Source: IDS-8 sp040902105
GTDB lineage: Bacteria > Pseudomonadota > Gammaproteobacteria > Steroidobacterales > Woeseiaceae
Direction of reading: 5' to 3'
Length of the DNA: 64,000 nt
Assembly: GCA_040902105.1 (NCBI GenBank)
Contig: JBBDXW010000041.1
Coordinates: 1-64,000, forward strand
Shown: piece after piece, positions 1 through 9,207 of the stretch
How positions within the stretch are numbered: the first letter of the stretch is position 1
How the letters are laid out: every line of letters begins with the position of its first letter
Position numbers and translations under genes: made by a program
The notes under the pieces: generated by a model
What the model was told of the DNA's origin: nothing
What the model saw: the letters and a program-made list of their open reading frames with translations, nothing else
Databases searched by the model: none

Positions 1-225
1 ACAAAGCGGCATAAACGGAAGGACGAAAACTGTCCATGCAAGGGGGTTAAGTCCAGTTGTGCTGCGGTTTCGCCCGCGAGCCTTGACCATTGCCGACTCG
101 CTACACCGTCGCTGATTTGGCCGGCAAACCACGCCTGCCAAACTGAAGGAGCCGAGATGCAATCAAGATAATGTGCGCTGGGCCTACGGTGTTGATTGTT
201 GCTTCGATATCCTGCGTCTTAACGC

Positions 226-253
226 ATCCCGGCGGTCTCGAGACCGCCGGGAT
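226..253. repeat. 28-bp perfect palindrome
   Basis: Both strands read ATCCCGGCGGTCTC followed by its exact reverse complement. It lies 33 bases beyond the stop of the minus-strand HbpS-like gene, where a transcription terminator would sit, but no T-run follows on either strand, so a Rho-independent terminator is not demonstrated. An RNA 3'-end stabiliser or a protein-binding palindrome are alternatives. I see no gene in the rest of positions 1-285. Confidence 0.6.
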
Positions 254-285
254 AAATCGGAAACGCTTGCCGATCGCTTACTCCC

Positions 286-1122
286 TTACGGGTTGACTCC
301 GATCGGGAAATCGGTGGCGAGCGCGGGGATGATGATGTCCTCGTCGAAGCCACAGATCGGGTGCTCGAAGGTATTCGGCGTGACGGGATCCGTCAGGATC
401 AGATTATCGGTCGTGCCGCCATCACCGACGCCGCCGGGAATGTTGTCCAGCTCCAGCGCGTCCCGCACTTTCCAGGCGATGATGTGATCGGTGCAGGAGG
501 TGTCGCCGCTGACGCCTAGTGCCCCAACCAGTTGGCCGCTCGCATCGTACAGCGCGAGCCCACCGCCGAATACGTTGACGCCGCCGACAAAATCGCCCAC
601 CAGCGGATCGTTCGGCTGGCCGTATCGCCCGGGATTGCCGCCGGAGTGGCTTTGGTTACCGTAAGCGACCACTGTATCCACGGGATTGCTGTGCTGCAAT
701 CCATAGAGGCTGCCGCCGGGGAGCACCAGTCCGTACAGATTGCCGGTCGCGAGCGCACGACCGAGTCCTACGTTCGGGTAAAGGCCTGGCAGGCTGAAGG
801 CGTTGGCGGTATTGGCCTTTTGTGCCGCGATCACGCGGCTGCCTGGCCACTGGCTGGCCCGGTCATCGCCGGAGAAGGCGACGGCGCAGACCTGACCGTC
901 GCGATTGACCACGGTGGCCCACATGTCGTTGCCGAAACCGCCGTTGCCCCCGCCGGTCACGATACTATCCAGTGTGCTTTGCAGCGTACTGTGCGGGGGC
1001 AGACTATCGCAGTCGGGCTGGGCAAGGGCGTCGGTCGGTGCAAACACCGCCGCCAGCGAGATACTCCCCAGCAGGAGAGCGCCGAAAGAGCAAGCATGGA
1101 GTGGATTATTGAGCGTTTTCAT
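286..1122 (-). CDS. secreted HbpS/GlcG-like (DUF336) protein
   Basis: A 278-residue protein with a signal peptide over about residues 1-34: lysine at position 2, a hydrophobic core, and an Ala-Leu-Ala cleavage region before QPDC. The mature part is rich in glycine and carries the signature of the GlcG/HbpS fold near its end, with a GGGLALYD segment followed by LVGALGVSGD and CTDH. Members of this family bind haem or small oxidised metabolites; some are extracytoplasmic redox sensors and many have no known role. It is transcribed away from the metallo-beta-lactamase-fold gene at 1309, so the two share a 186-bp control region. The substrate cannot be read from the sequence. The fold call is fairly sure; haem binding is only a family possibility. 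Confidence 0.75.
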   Translation of the reverse strand: MKTLNNPLHACSFGALLLGSISLAAVFAPTDALAQPDCDSLPPHSTLQSTLDSIVTGGGNGGFGNDMWATVVNRDGQVCAVAFSGDDRASQWPGSRVIAAQKANTANAFSLPGLYPNVGLGRALATGNLYGLVLPGGSLYGLQHSNPVDTVVAYGNQSHSGGNPGRYGQPNDPLVGDFVGGVNVFGGGLALYDASGQLVGALGVSGDTSCTDHIIAWKVRDALELDNIPGGVGDGGTTDNLILTDPVTPNTFEHPICGFDEDIIIPALATDFPIGVNP

Positions 1123-1308
1123 AGTTATTTACCCAATTTGTTGGAGATGGAGACGACGGGCGATGCCACAATCACGAGAATAGGAAGCCCGCGACAGGAG
1201 CCCCGAGAGGCTTGATAAGAGTGTAGACCATCCCGCAGGAAACGTAGTGTCGCCGGACATAGGAAACTGAGCGTTTTCGGACAAAATTAAATGAGGAAAA
1301 CCGCGTCA

Positions 1309-2283
1309 ATGGTTGGCAAAAGCAAATCCTGCGAGAACCGGAATATGTATTTTAGCCTGTATCTGGCAGCCCTGATTCTCGGATGCTCCAACGCACGTGC
1401 TGAGCTCGAAACATTTTGTGAACGTCTCCCTCGCTCTGCCTACAAGAACTTCGAGAAAAGCAGCGTCAGTACGGAGTGGTTCGAGGTGTATGAAGTAGAA
1501 CCGGATGTTTGGGCCATTTACGAACCCTTTCAATGGCAGGAAGTCATTTCCTACCTGATCATTGGCAGCGATTCAGCCTTGCTGTTCGACACAGGCAACG
1601 GTATTGGCGATATCAGAGCGCTTGTCGATCAGTTAACCGATAAGCGCGTCCAGGTATTGAATTCCCACAGCCATTTCGATCATATCGGAGGCAATTACCA
1701 GTTCAACGACATATTGTCTCCTTCTACAGAATTCTCCGTTGCAAACAGCAAAGGCAATGACAGTGAACAAATTAAGCTGGAGGCCTCAGCCGAAGCGCTG
1801 TGCACAGCTTTACCTGCGGGAGTTACGCAGGAAGGTCACCACATCAAACCCTATTCGATTACAGCCCGGGTCAGCGACGGTGACGTTATCGATCTCGGGA
1901 GCAGGCATCTTGAAGTGCTTAATATACCCGGCCACACTGACGATTCCATCGCTTTGATTGATGTAACAGCCGGCCTGATGTGGACTGGGGATACCTTCTA
2001 CGAGGGTCCGATCTGGCTGTTTTTTCCGGAAACTGACCTGGCTGCCTATGAAACTTCCCTGGCCCGGTTGGCGGCCCTTGCTCCCCAGCTGAAAGCGCTT
2101 TTACCGGCCCATAACACACCGAAAAGCGACCCTTCCATGCTCGCGCAAGCCGAAAAGGGCTTGGCGTCGGTACTTCGAGGCAGTGCCACACCGGTACCGG
2201 CCTGGGAGGGTGTCGTAGAGTTCGAGTTTGACGGTTTCAGTTTTCTGATGCGGGAAGACTATACAACGATCGGTGGCGACTAA
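1309..2283 (+). CDS. exported metallo-beta-lactamase-fold hydrolase
   Basis: A metallo-beta-lactamase-fold protein. The zinc motif HSHFDH is present, a later GHTDDS gives the third histidine region, MWTGDTF supplies the bridging Asp, and LLPAHN the last His. The N-terminus carries the hydrophobic segment FSLYLAALILGCSNARA, a signal peptide with a possible but imperfect lipobox (ILGC), so the enzyme probably works in the periplasm. Three starts are possible: 1291, 1309 and 1345. I chose 1309 because GAGG lies upstream and a short basic n-region results; 1345 is also plausible. The layout resembles subclass-B-like periplasmic hydrolases of unknown substrate, so antibiotic resistance should not be assumed. 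It diverges from the HbpS-like gene, and a transposase fragment follows it. Confidence 0.8.
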   Translation: MVGKSKSCENRNMYFSLYLAALILGCSNARAELETFCERLPRSAYKNFEKSSVSTEWFEVYEVEPDVWAIYEPFQWQEVISYLIIGSDSALLFDTGNGIGDIRALVDQLTDKRVQVLNSHSHFDHIGGNYQFNDILSPSTEFSVANSKGNDSEQIKLEASAEALCTALPAGVTQEGHHIKPYSITARVSDGDVIDLGSRHLEVLNIPGHTDDSIALIDVTAGLMWTGDTFYEGPIWLFFPETDLAAYETSLARLAALAPQLKALLPAHNTPKSDPSMLAQAEKGLASVLRGSATPVPAWEGVVEFEFDGFSFLMREDYTTIGGD

Positions 2284-2360
2284 TTCCTGGGGACGCCAGT
2301 AGTTCAGTTTTTGCCACGTGCCAGAGCGGCAGACGCATACCATGCCCCAGCGAACCGCGA

Positions 2361-2560
2361 TATATGCATTGGCGCTCACGGATGTCAGCCAATCGGAAAC
2401 TGATGACCCACGAACTGGCCGAGGATGTGATCGCCCACATCCGGGATGCGCTGAATATTGGGCTGGTGCTGGGAAAATGAGCGTTTGAAGTCAAGCACCT
2501 GACCGGCCAGCGCCAGCACCTTCTCAAACGCGGCCCCAATACAAAAAACCAACTGCACGC
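2361..2560 (+). pseudogene. C-terminal remnant of a REP-associated tyrosine (Y1) transposase
   Basis: Translation gives a segment with IRDALNIGLVLGK, then an in-frame stop, then in the same general path HLTGQRQHLLKRGP. This order (IR-x-A-x-N-x-G-x-x-LG, then LTGQR, then a basic Lys-Arg-Gly-Pro tail) is the usual C-terminus of RAYT proteins. The N-terminal catalytic half (HUH and Tyr) is missing. Shortly downstream, at about 2571-2586, TTTTACTCTGACCCC is a sequence I associate with flanks of such elements. No start, no intact frame: a dead fragment. I see nothing else in 2284-2593. Confidence 0.5.
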
Positions 2561-2593
2561 CCGAGAAGAGCTTTTACTCTGACCCCAAATATC

Positions 2594-4114
2594 TCAGGTA
2601 TCCAGGGGCAGCGGTTCGAAGCGCGGCTGGCGTGATGCCTGCTTCTGATATTCTGAGAGCACGTTGCGATAATCCTTGCCACCATAGCGAGCAAAGAATT
2701 CCGCGAGGAAGTTCGCGCCCTTGCGATAGGGATTCAAACCCAGGTCTTTCAGCAGGATGTCGTTATACTGCTGGTAACGGGTATTGATTGCGAGCCCACG
2801 CGAAGGTTCGAAGTGAATGTGTTCGCGTTTCCATCGCCGCACCTGCTCGATGCTGGCCTCCATGGCCTCGACAGGGGGCAATTGCAGGTAGCCATCCAGA
2901 TAGGCACAAAGCCAGATCGCCCCGAGTTCAACCGAGGGGATGTGCATGAAACCGTGATTGAATCCGGCGAAGCCCAGATTGGGGATGCGCGGGTGAAGCA
3001 GGTGGCGGTAAAGCTGCACGCCGTCGGCTTCCGCTTCGAGCAGCTCACAGTAAGGAGGGGGCACGAACGGGAAAGTGGGGGTCTTTGAGCCCAGCGACAA
3101 CACCACGATATCACCGGCCAGGCTTTGATCGCCGGAAAGGCGCAAGCCCCGCTCGTCAAAGCCCAGCACCTCGCGGTGATGCGGGGTGATCCTGCCCTCG
3201 GCCACGTAGCGGTAATACGCAGCGGGCGCCAGGGCCGTTGCCGAACGGAAGTCCAGCTGGAGCGGGTGCGTGGGTATGACTGTTTCGAGGCGCTGGCGGA
3301 CTTCTGGCCCCTTGCCGTAACCTTCGGCGAGGATTTGCAGGCGGAACACTGCCTGAAGCATCCGCCAGAAACGTTCGACCACGAACTTCAACTGTTTGTG
3401 AAGAAAACGCTCCACGCCGGTGGGATGCGCCCAGCTCGTCATCATGACCGAGCCGAAACGGGCAAACATCGGATAAGTGTAGTGCAGCCCGAGGATCCTC
3501 GGAGGGAGGGTCCAGCGCGGCGTGCGGAAGACGTGCTGCACATTTGCGCCCTGATCGACTGCGAGCACCGCCATGTCGAGAGCGCTTTTGCCGAATCCAA
3601 CGACGAGTGCGCGATGGCCTTTAAAGATCGAGAGGTCTTTCACGTCGCGTTCAGTAATCACCTGCCCTTGAAATTGCGAGCGCTCGGGAAAATCGGGAAA
3701 GTATTTGCCCTCGGTGTACTGACCCACCGCGATCACCACGTAATCGAAGAGCTGATGGTCCAGGCCACCGACTTGACGAATGTCCAGTTCCCAGCCATCG
3801 GCCGTCTCGTGCATCGCGGCGACCTCGTGGCTCACGCGTAGGTCGAGTTCGAAGGCTGCTATGGCGTCCTGCATGTAGCGCAAAATCTGCGCCGCGGTGG
3901 GATGCAAATCCGGCCGGAAGGGCCAGGGAAAATCGGAAAGCGCATACTGGTGCCAGGTGTTTTGCAGGCGGACTTCTGGATAGGACACGGCCCACACCCC
4001 GCCGATGCGATCGTTCTTTTCGAAGATCGTCACTGTGTGGCCATTTCTTTGCAGTACGTTCGAGGCGGCGATGCCTGAAATCCCACCGCCAATAACAGCG
4101 ACGCGCTTGCCCAT
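2594..4114 (-). CDS. flavin-containing monooxygenase (class B type)
   Basis: A 506-residue flavoprotein monooxygenase. The FAD-binding motif GGGISG lies at residues 9-14 and a second dinucleotide motif for NADPH, GFGKSALD, near residue 174. Between them, where FMOs usually have FxGxxxH, the protein reads FQGQVITERD, so the conserved His is absent. Class B enzymes insert one oxygen atom on N, S or a carbonyl carbon using NADPH; N-oxidation of amines can yield oximes. The gene diverges from the operon of TonB receptor, nitrilase and aldoxime dehydratase that starts at 4443, which makes production of an aldoxime an attractive role, but that is inference from context. Baeyer-Villiger or sulfur oxidation remain possible. 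The start has AAAGG upstream and leads directly into the Rossmann fold, so it is probably right. Confidence 0.85.
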   Translation of the reverse strand: MGKRVAVIGGGISGIAASNVLQRNGHTVTIFEKNDRIGGVWAVSYPEVRLQNTWHQYALSDFPWPFRPDLHPTAAQILRYMQDAIAAFELDLRVSHEVAAMHETADGWELDIRQVGGLDHQLFDYVVIAVGQYTEGKYFPDFPERSQFQGQVITERDVKDLSIFKGHRALVVGFGKSALDMAVLAVDQGANVQHVFRTPRWTLPPRILGLHYTYPMFARFGSVMMTSWAHPTGVERFLHKQLKFVVERFWRMLQAVFRLQILAEGYGKGPEVRQRLETVIPTHPLQLDFRSATALAPAAYYRYVAEGRITPHHREVLGFDERGLRLSGDQSLAGDIVVLSLGSKTPTFPFVPPPYCELLEAEADGVQLYRHLLHPRIPNLGFAGFNHGFMHIPSVELGAIWLCAYLDGYLQLPPVEAMEASIEQVRRWKREHIHFEPSRGLAINTRYQQYNDILLKDLGLNPYRKGANFLAEFFARYGGKDYRNVLSEYQKQASRQPRFEPLPLDT

Positions 4115-4442
4115 AAAGGGATCAACCTTTGTTGGATTGCATGAACGAGGGGATCGACCAGACAGACGAGGCGCTGACCGCCCCTCCGTGCCACCTGACG
4201 CGGCGGACAGGAAGGATTAAGCACCTTTTGACTGATTCGGGCAAGTACCCCTCTCATCAAATCGGCCTTGAGTCGCCGGTGTCAATGCAAAATGCTTCAG
4301 TTGCAAAGTTAGTTATGCTAGCTTTCAGCGGAAAGCCACGCAGACAACAAGAAAGCGCTACGAGCCGAAGAAAACAAGAGAAAGATCCAGCAGCAGCGCA
4401 ACTTTCGGCAAGCATTCAATACGGGCAATCGGAGGAGGAGAT
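4115..4442. promoter_or_regulatory. divergent control region between the monooxygenase and the receptor operon
   Basis: A stretch of 328 bases without a gene separates two divergently transcribed units and should hold both promoters. I cannot pick a convincing -35/-10 pair on either strand. A strong ribosome-binding site, GGAGGAGGAG at 4431-4440, supports the receptor start at 4443. The middle (4300-4340) is AT-rich. Confidence 0.5.
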
Positions 4443-7049
4443 ATGTCCTTTCTGCTTCGAATATCTGCATCGGTCATCATCGTTTCCGGGATCATCGCCA
4501 TCAGCGTCGCTGGAATCCCCGCCCACGCCCAGCAGGCGACCCCCGAATCCTCGGCGCTGGAAGAGATCGTCGTGACGGCGAGGCGGCGCGAGGAAAGCCT
4601 ACAAGACACTCCGGTTTCGATCACCGCGTTTACCGGCGACGCGCTGGAAAGCCAGCACATCGATCGGCTGAGCGGCATTGGTTCGTCGACCCCGAACCTG
4701 ATCTTCGATACCGGTGCGACGTTTTCCGGCGCCAACTCGTCGGCATCCGTGTTCATTCGTGGCATCGGCCAGGTTGACTTCACGCTGACTACCGAGCCCG
4801 GCGTGGGCATTTACCTGGACGGCGTGTACATGTCTCAGACCATCGGCAGCGTGCTGGACCTGGTGGACATCGAGACCGTCGAGGTGCTGCGCGGACCCCA
4901 GGGCACCCTGTTTGGGAGGAACACGATCGGCGGCGCAATCAATGTGACGTCCCGCAAGCCGGACGAGACGCTGCACGGCGATGCCGAGATCACTGTCGGC
5001 ACCGACGACCAATTCGATTTGCGTGGCACGGTCAACGTGCCCTTCACCGACACATTGTTCATGCGCGCGTCGGCCGCGACCTACAACCGCGACGGTTTCG
5101 TCGACGCGCCGAACACGCCGAGCGGCGACGAGCTCGGCAACATCAACCAGGACGCGGCCCGCCTCGCATTCCGCTTCGTGCCGAACGACAGGTTCACCGC
5201 GGACCTCGCGCTCGACGTGTCGTCGGCCGACGAGAGCGGCGTGCCGAGCGTGCTGACCGCCACTTACGAGGGCGCGAGTCTGGCGTTTATCGGCAACCTC
5301 GCCGATCCGACCAGCCCGAATCATGTGCCGCCGCCGGCCCCGCTGCCGGCGCCGAGCTTCGTCGACCTGTACAACATCCTCGCGACGGTCCCGTTCGGCG
5401 AACAAGGCTGCCTGCCGCCGAGCCCGATGACGCCACCGTTTTGCCCGCCCACCGTCGTGCCGAACCCGCTGTTCGGCGGACCCACCTTCGGCCAGGGTGA
5501 CGTGATCGACATCCACAACGACAACCTGGCGAACTACAGCACGCTGGGGCTGACATCGGAGACCGACACCTGGGGCGCAAACCTGACCCTCGAGTACGAT
5601 TTCGACGTGGCGACCGTCAAGTCGATCACCAGCTTGCGCCACGTCGAAGCGTTCACTGCCTTCGATATCGACGGCAGCGCAGTGCTCATCGGCGAGCTGG
5701 TCGACGATTTCGACGTCGATCAGTTTACCCAGGAACTGCAGCTCTCGGGCGTCGCGATCGACGATCGACTGAACTGGTTGGTAGGCCTGTATTACTTCAC
5801 CGAGGACGGCCTCAACCTCGACGACGTGGAGTTCACGCCGGTGCACATCCTGTCCGGCGCCGAGATCGACAACAACAGCACCGCGGGCTTCATGCAGTTT
5901 ACCTTCGATGCGACCGACCGCCTGGCCCTGACCGCGGGCGTCCGCTACACCGATGAGACCAAGCGGTTCATCGTCCCCGACGATTGCTTCGACCTGCCCA
6001 AGGGGCCGGAAACCCTGTCTGACGGTACCGTCGTTACCTGTGCCCAGTTGCAGACGGTGATCGACCCGAAATACCTGAACGAGGGCTTCCTGAGCTTCGT
6101 CAACGCGCCGGTATTCCCCGACCAGCCGGCGCCTGGCGCCCGCGTCTGCTGCCTGCCGATCTCCGATGCCGACGGCAACGTCGTGGGGCTGATCCGCGGC
6201 CTCACTCCCGGTTACCCGACGGTGCCACGCGGCACCGTGAAGCGGTCGTTCGATGACTGGACGCCCCATCTGAACGTCGCATATAGCTGGAACGAAGAGC
6301 TGATGACGTATGTATCGTATTCCGAAGGTTTCAAATCGGGCGGTTTCGTGCAGCGCGTGTTTCCTCCGAAGAGCGAAGTGCCCTCGTTCGAACCGGAAAC
6401 GGCCACCGTCTATGAACTGGGCTTCAAATGGCTGGGCTTAGGCGACCGGCTGCGGCTCAATGGCGCGGTCTTCCATACGGATTACGAGGATCTGCAGATC
6501 GAGGTCAATGACGGCATCGCGCCGGTCACGCGCAACGCGGCCGAAGCCGATATCGAAGGTTTCGAACTGGAAATGACCGTGATTCCCGCAGACCGGTGGC
6601 TGATCGAGGCTGGCGTTGGTTATCTCGACGCCGATTACACCCGCCTCGACCCCAGCGAGAACTTCACCACCGACCTGCGGTCCCTGACCCTGGATTCGAA
6701 GCTGGTGAATACACCGGAATGGTCCACCAACCTCGGCGTGCAGTACGCGATGAACTTCAGCGCCGGGGAGCTGATCGCCCGCGTTGATTGGTCGTACACC
6801 GACGATCATTACAAGGACGCGTTGAACTTCCCGGAGCTGCGGCAGGACGCCTTCAGCCTGTTCGATGCGTTCCTGACGTACGTCAGTACGCAGGGCAACT
6901 GGGAAGCAAGTGTGTTCGGCAAGAACATCACCGATGAGATCTACATCGTGTCGGGCTTTGCGAACGGCCTGACCCAGGGAAGGACGACGGCGAACCTGGG
7001 CCGGCCGCGGGTATGGGGCCTGAGCTTTAAATACCGCTTCGGCGAATAA
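4443..7049 (+). CDS. TonB-dependent outer-membrane receptor A
   Basis: An 868-residue receptor. A signal peptide ends near AGIPAHAQ; a TonB-box-like stretch EEIVVTARRREE follows at about residues 40-51. The plug domain contains IRGIGQVDF, GVGIYLDGVY and LRGPQGTLFGRNTIGGAINV, and the remainder is a 22-strand barrel type. A proline-rich loop (residues about 295-345) is unusually long. It imports a ligand across the outer membrane using the proton motive force through TonB-ExbBD. The nitrilase starts 25 bases after its stop and the aldoxime dehydratase overlaps that, so the ligand is probably a substrate of those enzymes rather than iron; this is inference. It is closely similar over its whole C-terminal half to the receptor at 22152-24659, for example YSEGFKSGGF and FHTDYEDLQ. 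Confidence 0.93.
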   Translation: MSFLLRISASVIIVSGIIAISVAGIPAHAQQATPESSALEEIVVTARRREESLQDTPVSITAFTGDALESQHIDRLSGIGSSTPNLIFDTGATFSGANSSASVFIRGIGQVDFTLTTEPGVGIYLDGVYMSQTIGSVLDLVDIETVEVLRGPQGTLFGRNTIGGAINVTSRKPDETLHGDAEITVGTDDQFDLRGTVNVPFTDTLFMRASAATYNRDGFVDAPNTPSGDELGNINQDAARLAFRFVPNDRFTADLALDVSSADESGVPSVLTATYEGASLAFIGNLADPTSPNHVPPPAPLPAPSFVDLYNILATVPFGEQGCLPPSPMTPPFCPPTVVPNPLFGGPTFGQGDVIDIHNDNLANYSTLGLTSETDTWGANLTLEYDFDVATVKSITSLRHVEAFTAFDIDGSAVLIGELVDDFDVDQFTQELQLSGVAIDDRLNWLVGLYYFTEDGLNLDDVEFTPVHILSGAEIDNNSTAGFMQFTFDATDRLALTAGVRYTDETKRFIVPDDCFDLPKGPETLSDGTVVTCAQLQTVIDPKYLNEGFLSFVNAPVFPDQPAPGARVCCLPISDADGNVVGLIRGLTPGYPTVPRGTVKRSFDDWTPHLNVAYSWNEELMTYVSYSEGFKSGGFVQRVFPPKSEVPSFEPETATVYELGFKWLGLGDRLRLNGAVFHTDYEDLQIEVNDGIAPVTRNAAEADIEGFELEMTVIPADRWLIEAGVGYLDADYTRLDPSENFTTDLRSLTLDSKLVNTPEWSTNLGVQYAMNFSAGELIARVDWSYTDDHYKDALNFPELRQDAFSLFDAFLTYVSTQGNWEASVFGKNITDEIYIVSGFANGLTQGRTTANLGRPRVWGLSFKYRFGE

Positions 7050-7074
7050 GACTCCGCGGCGGCCAAGAATTGTC

Positions 7075-8139
7075 ATGACGACGCAGCATCCCCGCTTTCG
7101 CGCCGCCGCAGTGCAGGCGGCGCCCGTTTACCTTGACCTCGATGCGTCGATCGACAAAGCCGTCGCGCTGATCGGGCAAGCTGCTGGGGAAGGCGCGCAA
7201 CTGATCGGCTTTCCGGAAACCTGGCTGCCCGGCTACCCCTTTTTCATCTGGCTCGACTCGCCCGCCTGGGGCATGCAATTCATCCAGCGCTACCACGACA
7301 ATTCGCTGGTCTACGGCACGCCGCAGGCAGCGCGCATCGCCAACGCCGCGAAGGACCACCGGATTATGGTGGTCATGGGTCACAGCGAGAGGGACCACGG
7401 CAGCCTGTATATCGGCCAGTGGATCATCGGCGCCGACGGTGAAACGATCGCGACGCGCCGTAAGCTCAAACCGACGCACGTCGAGCGCACGGTGTTCGGC
7501 GAAGGCGATGGCAGCGACCTGAGCGTGTTCGACACGCCGCTCGGCCTGGTCGGCGCGTTGAGCTGCTGGGAGCACCTCCAGCCGCTGTCGAAATACGCGA
7601 TGTATGCGCAGAACGAACAAGTCCATGTCGCCTCATGGCCGAGTTTCGCGCTGTACCGCGGAGCAGCTTATGCATTAGGTCCCGAAGTCAACAATGCGGC
7701 CAGCCAGATCTACGCCGTCGAAGGCCAGTGTTTCGTGGTCGCGCCCTGCGCTGTGATCACGAAGGACGTGGTGCAGATGCTGTGCACCGACGACATCAAG
7801 AAACAGCTCCTGGTGGAAGGCGGGGGCTTTGCGCGGATTTATGCGCCCGACGGACGGTTGCTGCATGAGCCTCTGGCCGAGACGGCCGAGGGCATCGTGT
7901 ATGGCGATCTCGATCTCAGCATGATCACGCTGGCAAAGGCCGCTGCCGACCCGGCCGGACACTACGCGCGGCCCGACGTCACGCGCTTGCTGCTGGATAA
8001 GACACCGGGTGATCGCGTGGTGCTGACACGCCGCCAGGATAAGGAGATCCAACGCGCTGGCGCCGAGGAATCGCCCCTGCCGACCGTGTCTGCCGGCGCA
8101 CCGGCTGCTGCGGAGACGGCTTCGCGGAAACCCCGGTGA
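7075..8139 (+). CDS. nitrilase
   Basis: A 354-residue carbon-nitrogen hydrolase that converts a nitrile plus water to a carboxylic acid and ammonia. The catalytic triad is visible: Glu48 in GFPETW, Lys130 in RRKLKPT and Cys164 in LSCWEH. The CWEHLQPL context, followed by EQVHVASWP, is that of true nitrilases (aliphatic and arylacetonitrilase groups) rather than amidases or cyanide hydratases. It starts 25 bases after the receptor and its last codons overlap the start of the aldoxime dehydratase (GTGA), so the two enzymes are translationally coupled and should be made in fixed ratio. Together they form the aldoxime-nitrile-acid route. Substrate preference (aryl-acetyl or alkyl) cannot be told. 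A low-complexity Ala-rich tail of about 25 residues ends the protein. Confidence 0.92.
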   Translation: MTTQHPRFRAAAVQAAPVYLDLDASIDKAVALIGQAAGEGAQLIGFPETWLPGYPFFIWLDSPAWGMQFIQRYHDNSLVYGTPQAARIANAAKDHRIMVVMGHSERDHGSLYIGQWIIGADGETIATRRKLKPTHVERTVFGEGDGSDLSVFDTPLGLVGALSCWEHLQPLSKYAMYAQNEQVHVASWPSFALYRGAAYALGPEVNNAASQIYAVEGQCFVVAPCAVITKDVVQMLCTDDIKKQLLVEGGGFARIYAPDGRLLHEPLAETAEGIVYGDLDLSMITLAKAAADPAGHYARPDVTRLLLDKTPGDRVVLTRRQDKEIQRAGAEESPLPTVSAGAPAAAETASRKPR

Positions 8140-9200
8140 AGGGTACCCGTTCCGTCGAATCGGCGATTCCCCGGCAGCTGCGCATCGAGCGCACACGTCC
8201 GCGCCGCATCGCGGATGACTACGTGCCGCCTTATCCCGGCTTCGTGGCGCGCCATGACCCTGCCGTCACGCGCGTCGTCATGGCATATTTCGGCTTGCAG
8301 TACCCCGGCGAGGCGACTCCCGAAGTGCACCACGACGCGGCCGCGGCCCTGCAGCGCATCGAAGCGGCGTTTGCCGCTGCCGATTCACCCGGCCACTGGG
8401 ATCGCGCATCGTATGTTGATGAGGCCGGTTTCACCAATATCATCTCGATAGCGTATTGGGATGCACCGGTCCGTTTCGATGCCTGGTTTGCGGTTCATGG
8501 CCGTGACTGGACCGCCGATTCGCGCGCGGGTGAGCGCGTCGGTTATTTCAGCGAAGTGCTCCGGCCTGCGGTCGACCGCTACGAGACGCTGTTTTCCAGC
8601 GTCGACCGGCCCGAAGGCGTTGCCGTGCTGGCCGGCTGCATGAGCGATACGGTGCAGGAGCACGCGTATTGGGGCGCTGCCCGGGACCGCATCCCGCTGT
8701 CCCAGACCGACGCATTGGCATCCGCGGGAGCGCCGCGGGTCGTGGCCGAGGGCGCGCGCCGCCGAGTACTGCCGCAGGCCAACCTGTGCCTGATTCGTTC
8801 CGGCCAGGACTGGGGCGATACGGAGGCGGACGAGCGCCGCATGTACGAGCAGGATGTCGAGCCGGTGCTGCGCGCGGGCATGGACTTCCTGCGCGACGAA
8901 GGGCTGGCGATCGGCTGCTATGCGAACCGCTATATGCGCGTGCTGGGCGCCGGCGGTGCGCCGCTGGACAAGAGCTTCGGCATGAGTTGGTGGACCAGCC
9001 TGCGGGCGCTCGAGCGCTGGTCCGAGTCGCACCCAACGCACGTGGCCATTTTCGGTGCGGCGATGAAGTACCTGCAGGCGCTCGGCCCGGCGGCCCGCCT
9101 CAAGCTCTACCACGAAGTGACGGTGGCGGCAGCGGACGAGCAGTTCTTTGAATACCTCAATTGCCACGACCGCAGCGGGATGTTGCGCGCGGGGCGGTAA
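8136..9200 (+). CDS. oxd: haem-dependent aldoxime dehydratase
   Basis: A 354-residue enzyme that dehydrates an aldoxime to a nitrile at a ferrous haem b. The family pattern runs through the whole protein: YWGAARDRIP (Arg183), LIRSGQDWGDT (Ser222), ESHPTH (His302, expected proximal haem ligand by alignment to the usual His299), and LYHEV (His326, expected distal acid). Length matches the family (about 350). It begins with GTG that overlaps the nitrilase stop (GTGA). Known oxd genes lie next to nitrile-degrading genes, commonly nitrile hydratase plus amidase or a nitrilase; here the partner is a nitrilase and a TonB receptor opens the operon. The residue numbers of ligands are by analogy. The in vivo aldoxime is unknown; phenylacetaldoxime is the usual test substrate of the family. 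Confidence 0.9.
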   Translation: MKGTRSVESAIPRQLRIERTRPRRIADDYVPPYPGFVARHDPAVTRVVMAYFGLQYPGEATPEVHHDAAAALQRIEAAFAAADSPGHWDRASYVDEAGFTNIISIAYWDAPVRFDAWFAVHGRDWTADSRAGERVGYFSEVLRPAVDRYETLFSSVDRPEGVAVLAGCMSDTVQEHAYWGAARDRIPLSQTDALASAGAPRVVAEGARRRVLPQANLCLIRSGQDWGDTEADERRMYEQDVEPVLRAGMDFLRDEGLAIGCYANRYMRVLGAGGAPLDKSFGMSWWTSLRALERWSESHPTHVAIFGAAMKYLQALGPAARLKLYHEVTVAAADEQFFEYLNCHDRSGMLRAGR

Positions 9201-9207
9201 GGCCCGA

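Noticed and set aside
4599..6269. A 556-codon open frame on the minus strand inside TonB receptor A
   Set aside because: It has no domain, is Arg/Val/Gln-rich as expected for the antisense of a GC-rich gene, and lies wholly within the receptor.
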